Shown piece by piece: positions 63,797-64,000 of a stretch of 64,000 nucleotides of DNA. Under the pieces are notes generated by a model. It did not search any database. It saw only the letters and a list, made by a program, of their open reading frames with translations, and was not told where the DNA came from. The stretch's first letter is position 1; every line of letters begins with the position of its first letter. Origin of the DNA: Vibrio intestinalis (GTDB lineage Bacteria > Pseudomonadota > Gammaproteobacteria > Enterobacterales > Vibrionaceae). The DNA lies in contig NZ_JANAVY020000011.1 in assembly GCF_025195085.2 (NCBI RefSeq), forward strand, positions 50,504-114,503, written 5' to 3'. The translations under genes and the position numbers were made by a program.

Positions 63797-63881
63797 TGAT
63801 TTAACGCCTCAATAAGCTGTAAACGAGATAAGCTGAAAATCTAAAGATATAGTAGTAAAAGAAAAGCCACCATAAAGGTGT

Positions 63882-63913
63882 AATGCCAGTCAGTTAAGCT
63901 GACTGGCATTTTT
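63882..63913 (+). terminator. Intrinsic terminator near the window end
   Basis: A 12-bp stem AATGCCAGTCAG/CTGACTGGCATT around TTAAG, followed by T residues. It probably ends the DUF6176 transcript. Confidence 0.85.
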
Positions 63914-64000
63914 CCTATTTGTTGCGTACTTCTTGGGTTTCAACTTAACCCATCGAGGATAACTTCTATCTTCTCTTCGAGGCGGTAGGATAAACATGGA

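Overview
The window reads as chromosomal DNA of a Vibrio-type marine gammaproteobacterium. The strongest signs are a Qrr quorum-sensing small RNA with a sigma54 promoter, a CsrB-family RNA preceded by a VarA/GacA-type box, a Zur-boxed ShyB-like endopeptidase, DUF2850 and DUF3541 proteins typical of Vibrionaceae, and a complete rbs operon. I see no insertion sequence, prophage, CRISPR array, tRNA or rRNA.

Layout. 274-13938 is one giant LapA-type adhesin gene. It has a retention module, a LapG-type TAAG site, four nearly identical 897-bp tandem repeats and a C-terminal RTX/type I secretion signal. 14.1-23.8 kb holds envelope and transport genes: a Zur-controlled M23 endopeptidase, a Dcu C4-dicarboxylate carrier, a TetR/metallo-hydrolase divergent pair with two palindromic operators, an MFS carrier, an MscS channel and ppnP. 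23.8-30.8 kb holds two diguanylate cyclases, a LysR/EamA pair, an AlkB-like dioxygenase and, directly behind the second cyclase, a qrr RNA. 30.8-33.1 kb is a divergent pair: a large XRE-family regulator and a small protein that resembles only the insertion domain of malate synthase G. 33.1-39.7 kb holds rof, VOC, LysE, DUF924, arcC and a MocR/EamA pair.

40.1-46.2 kb is rbsDACBKR. It is followed by pnuC, a nucleoside phosphorylase and a Crp-like regulator, so about 8 kb is devoted to taking up and splitting ribose and ribosides. 48.9-54.8 kb holds a TraF_2-type outer-membrane protein, a thioesterase, a lipoprotein hydrolase, a long-form GAPDH and an orphan response regulator. 54.8-58.4 kb holds a dCMP-deaminase-like gene, the Csr-sponge RNA and codBA. 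The end holds a ferric-reductase-like flavoprotein, a TonB receptor, azurin and a DUF6176 protein.

How it fits together. Several elements meet in the control of surface attachment: a c-di-GMP-type adhesin, two cyclases, a Qrr RNA and a CsrA sponge RNA. The adhesin's secretion genes and the LapD/LapG regulators are not in the window. The least explained item is the malate-synthase-G-like protein at 32483-33049 and its divergent regulator.
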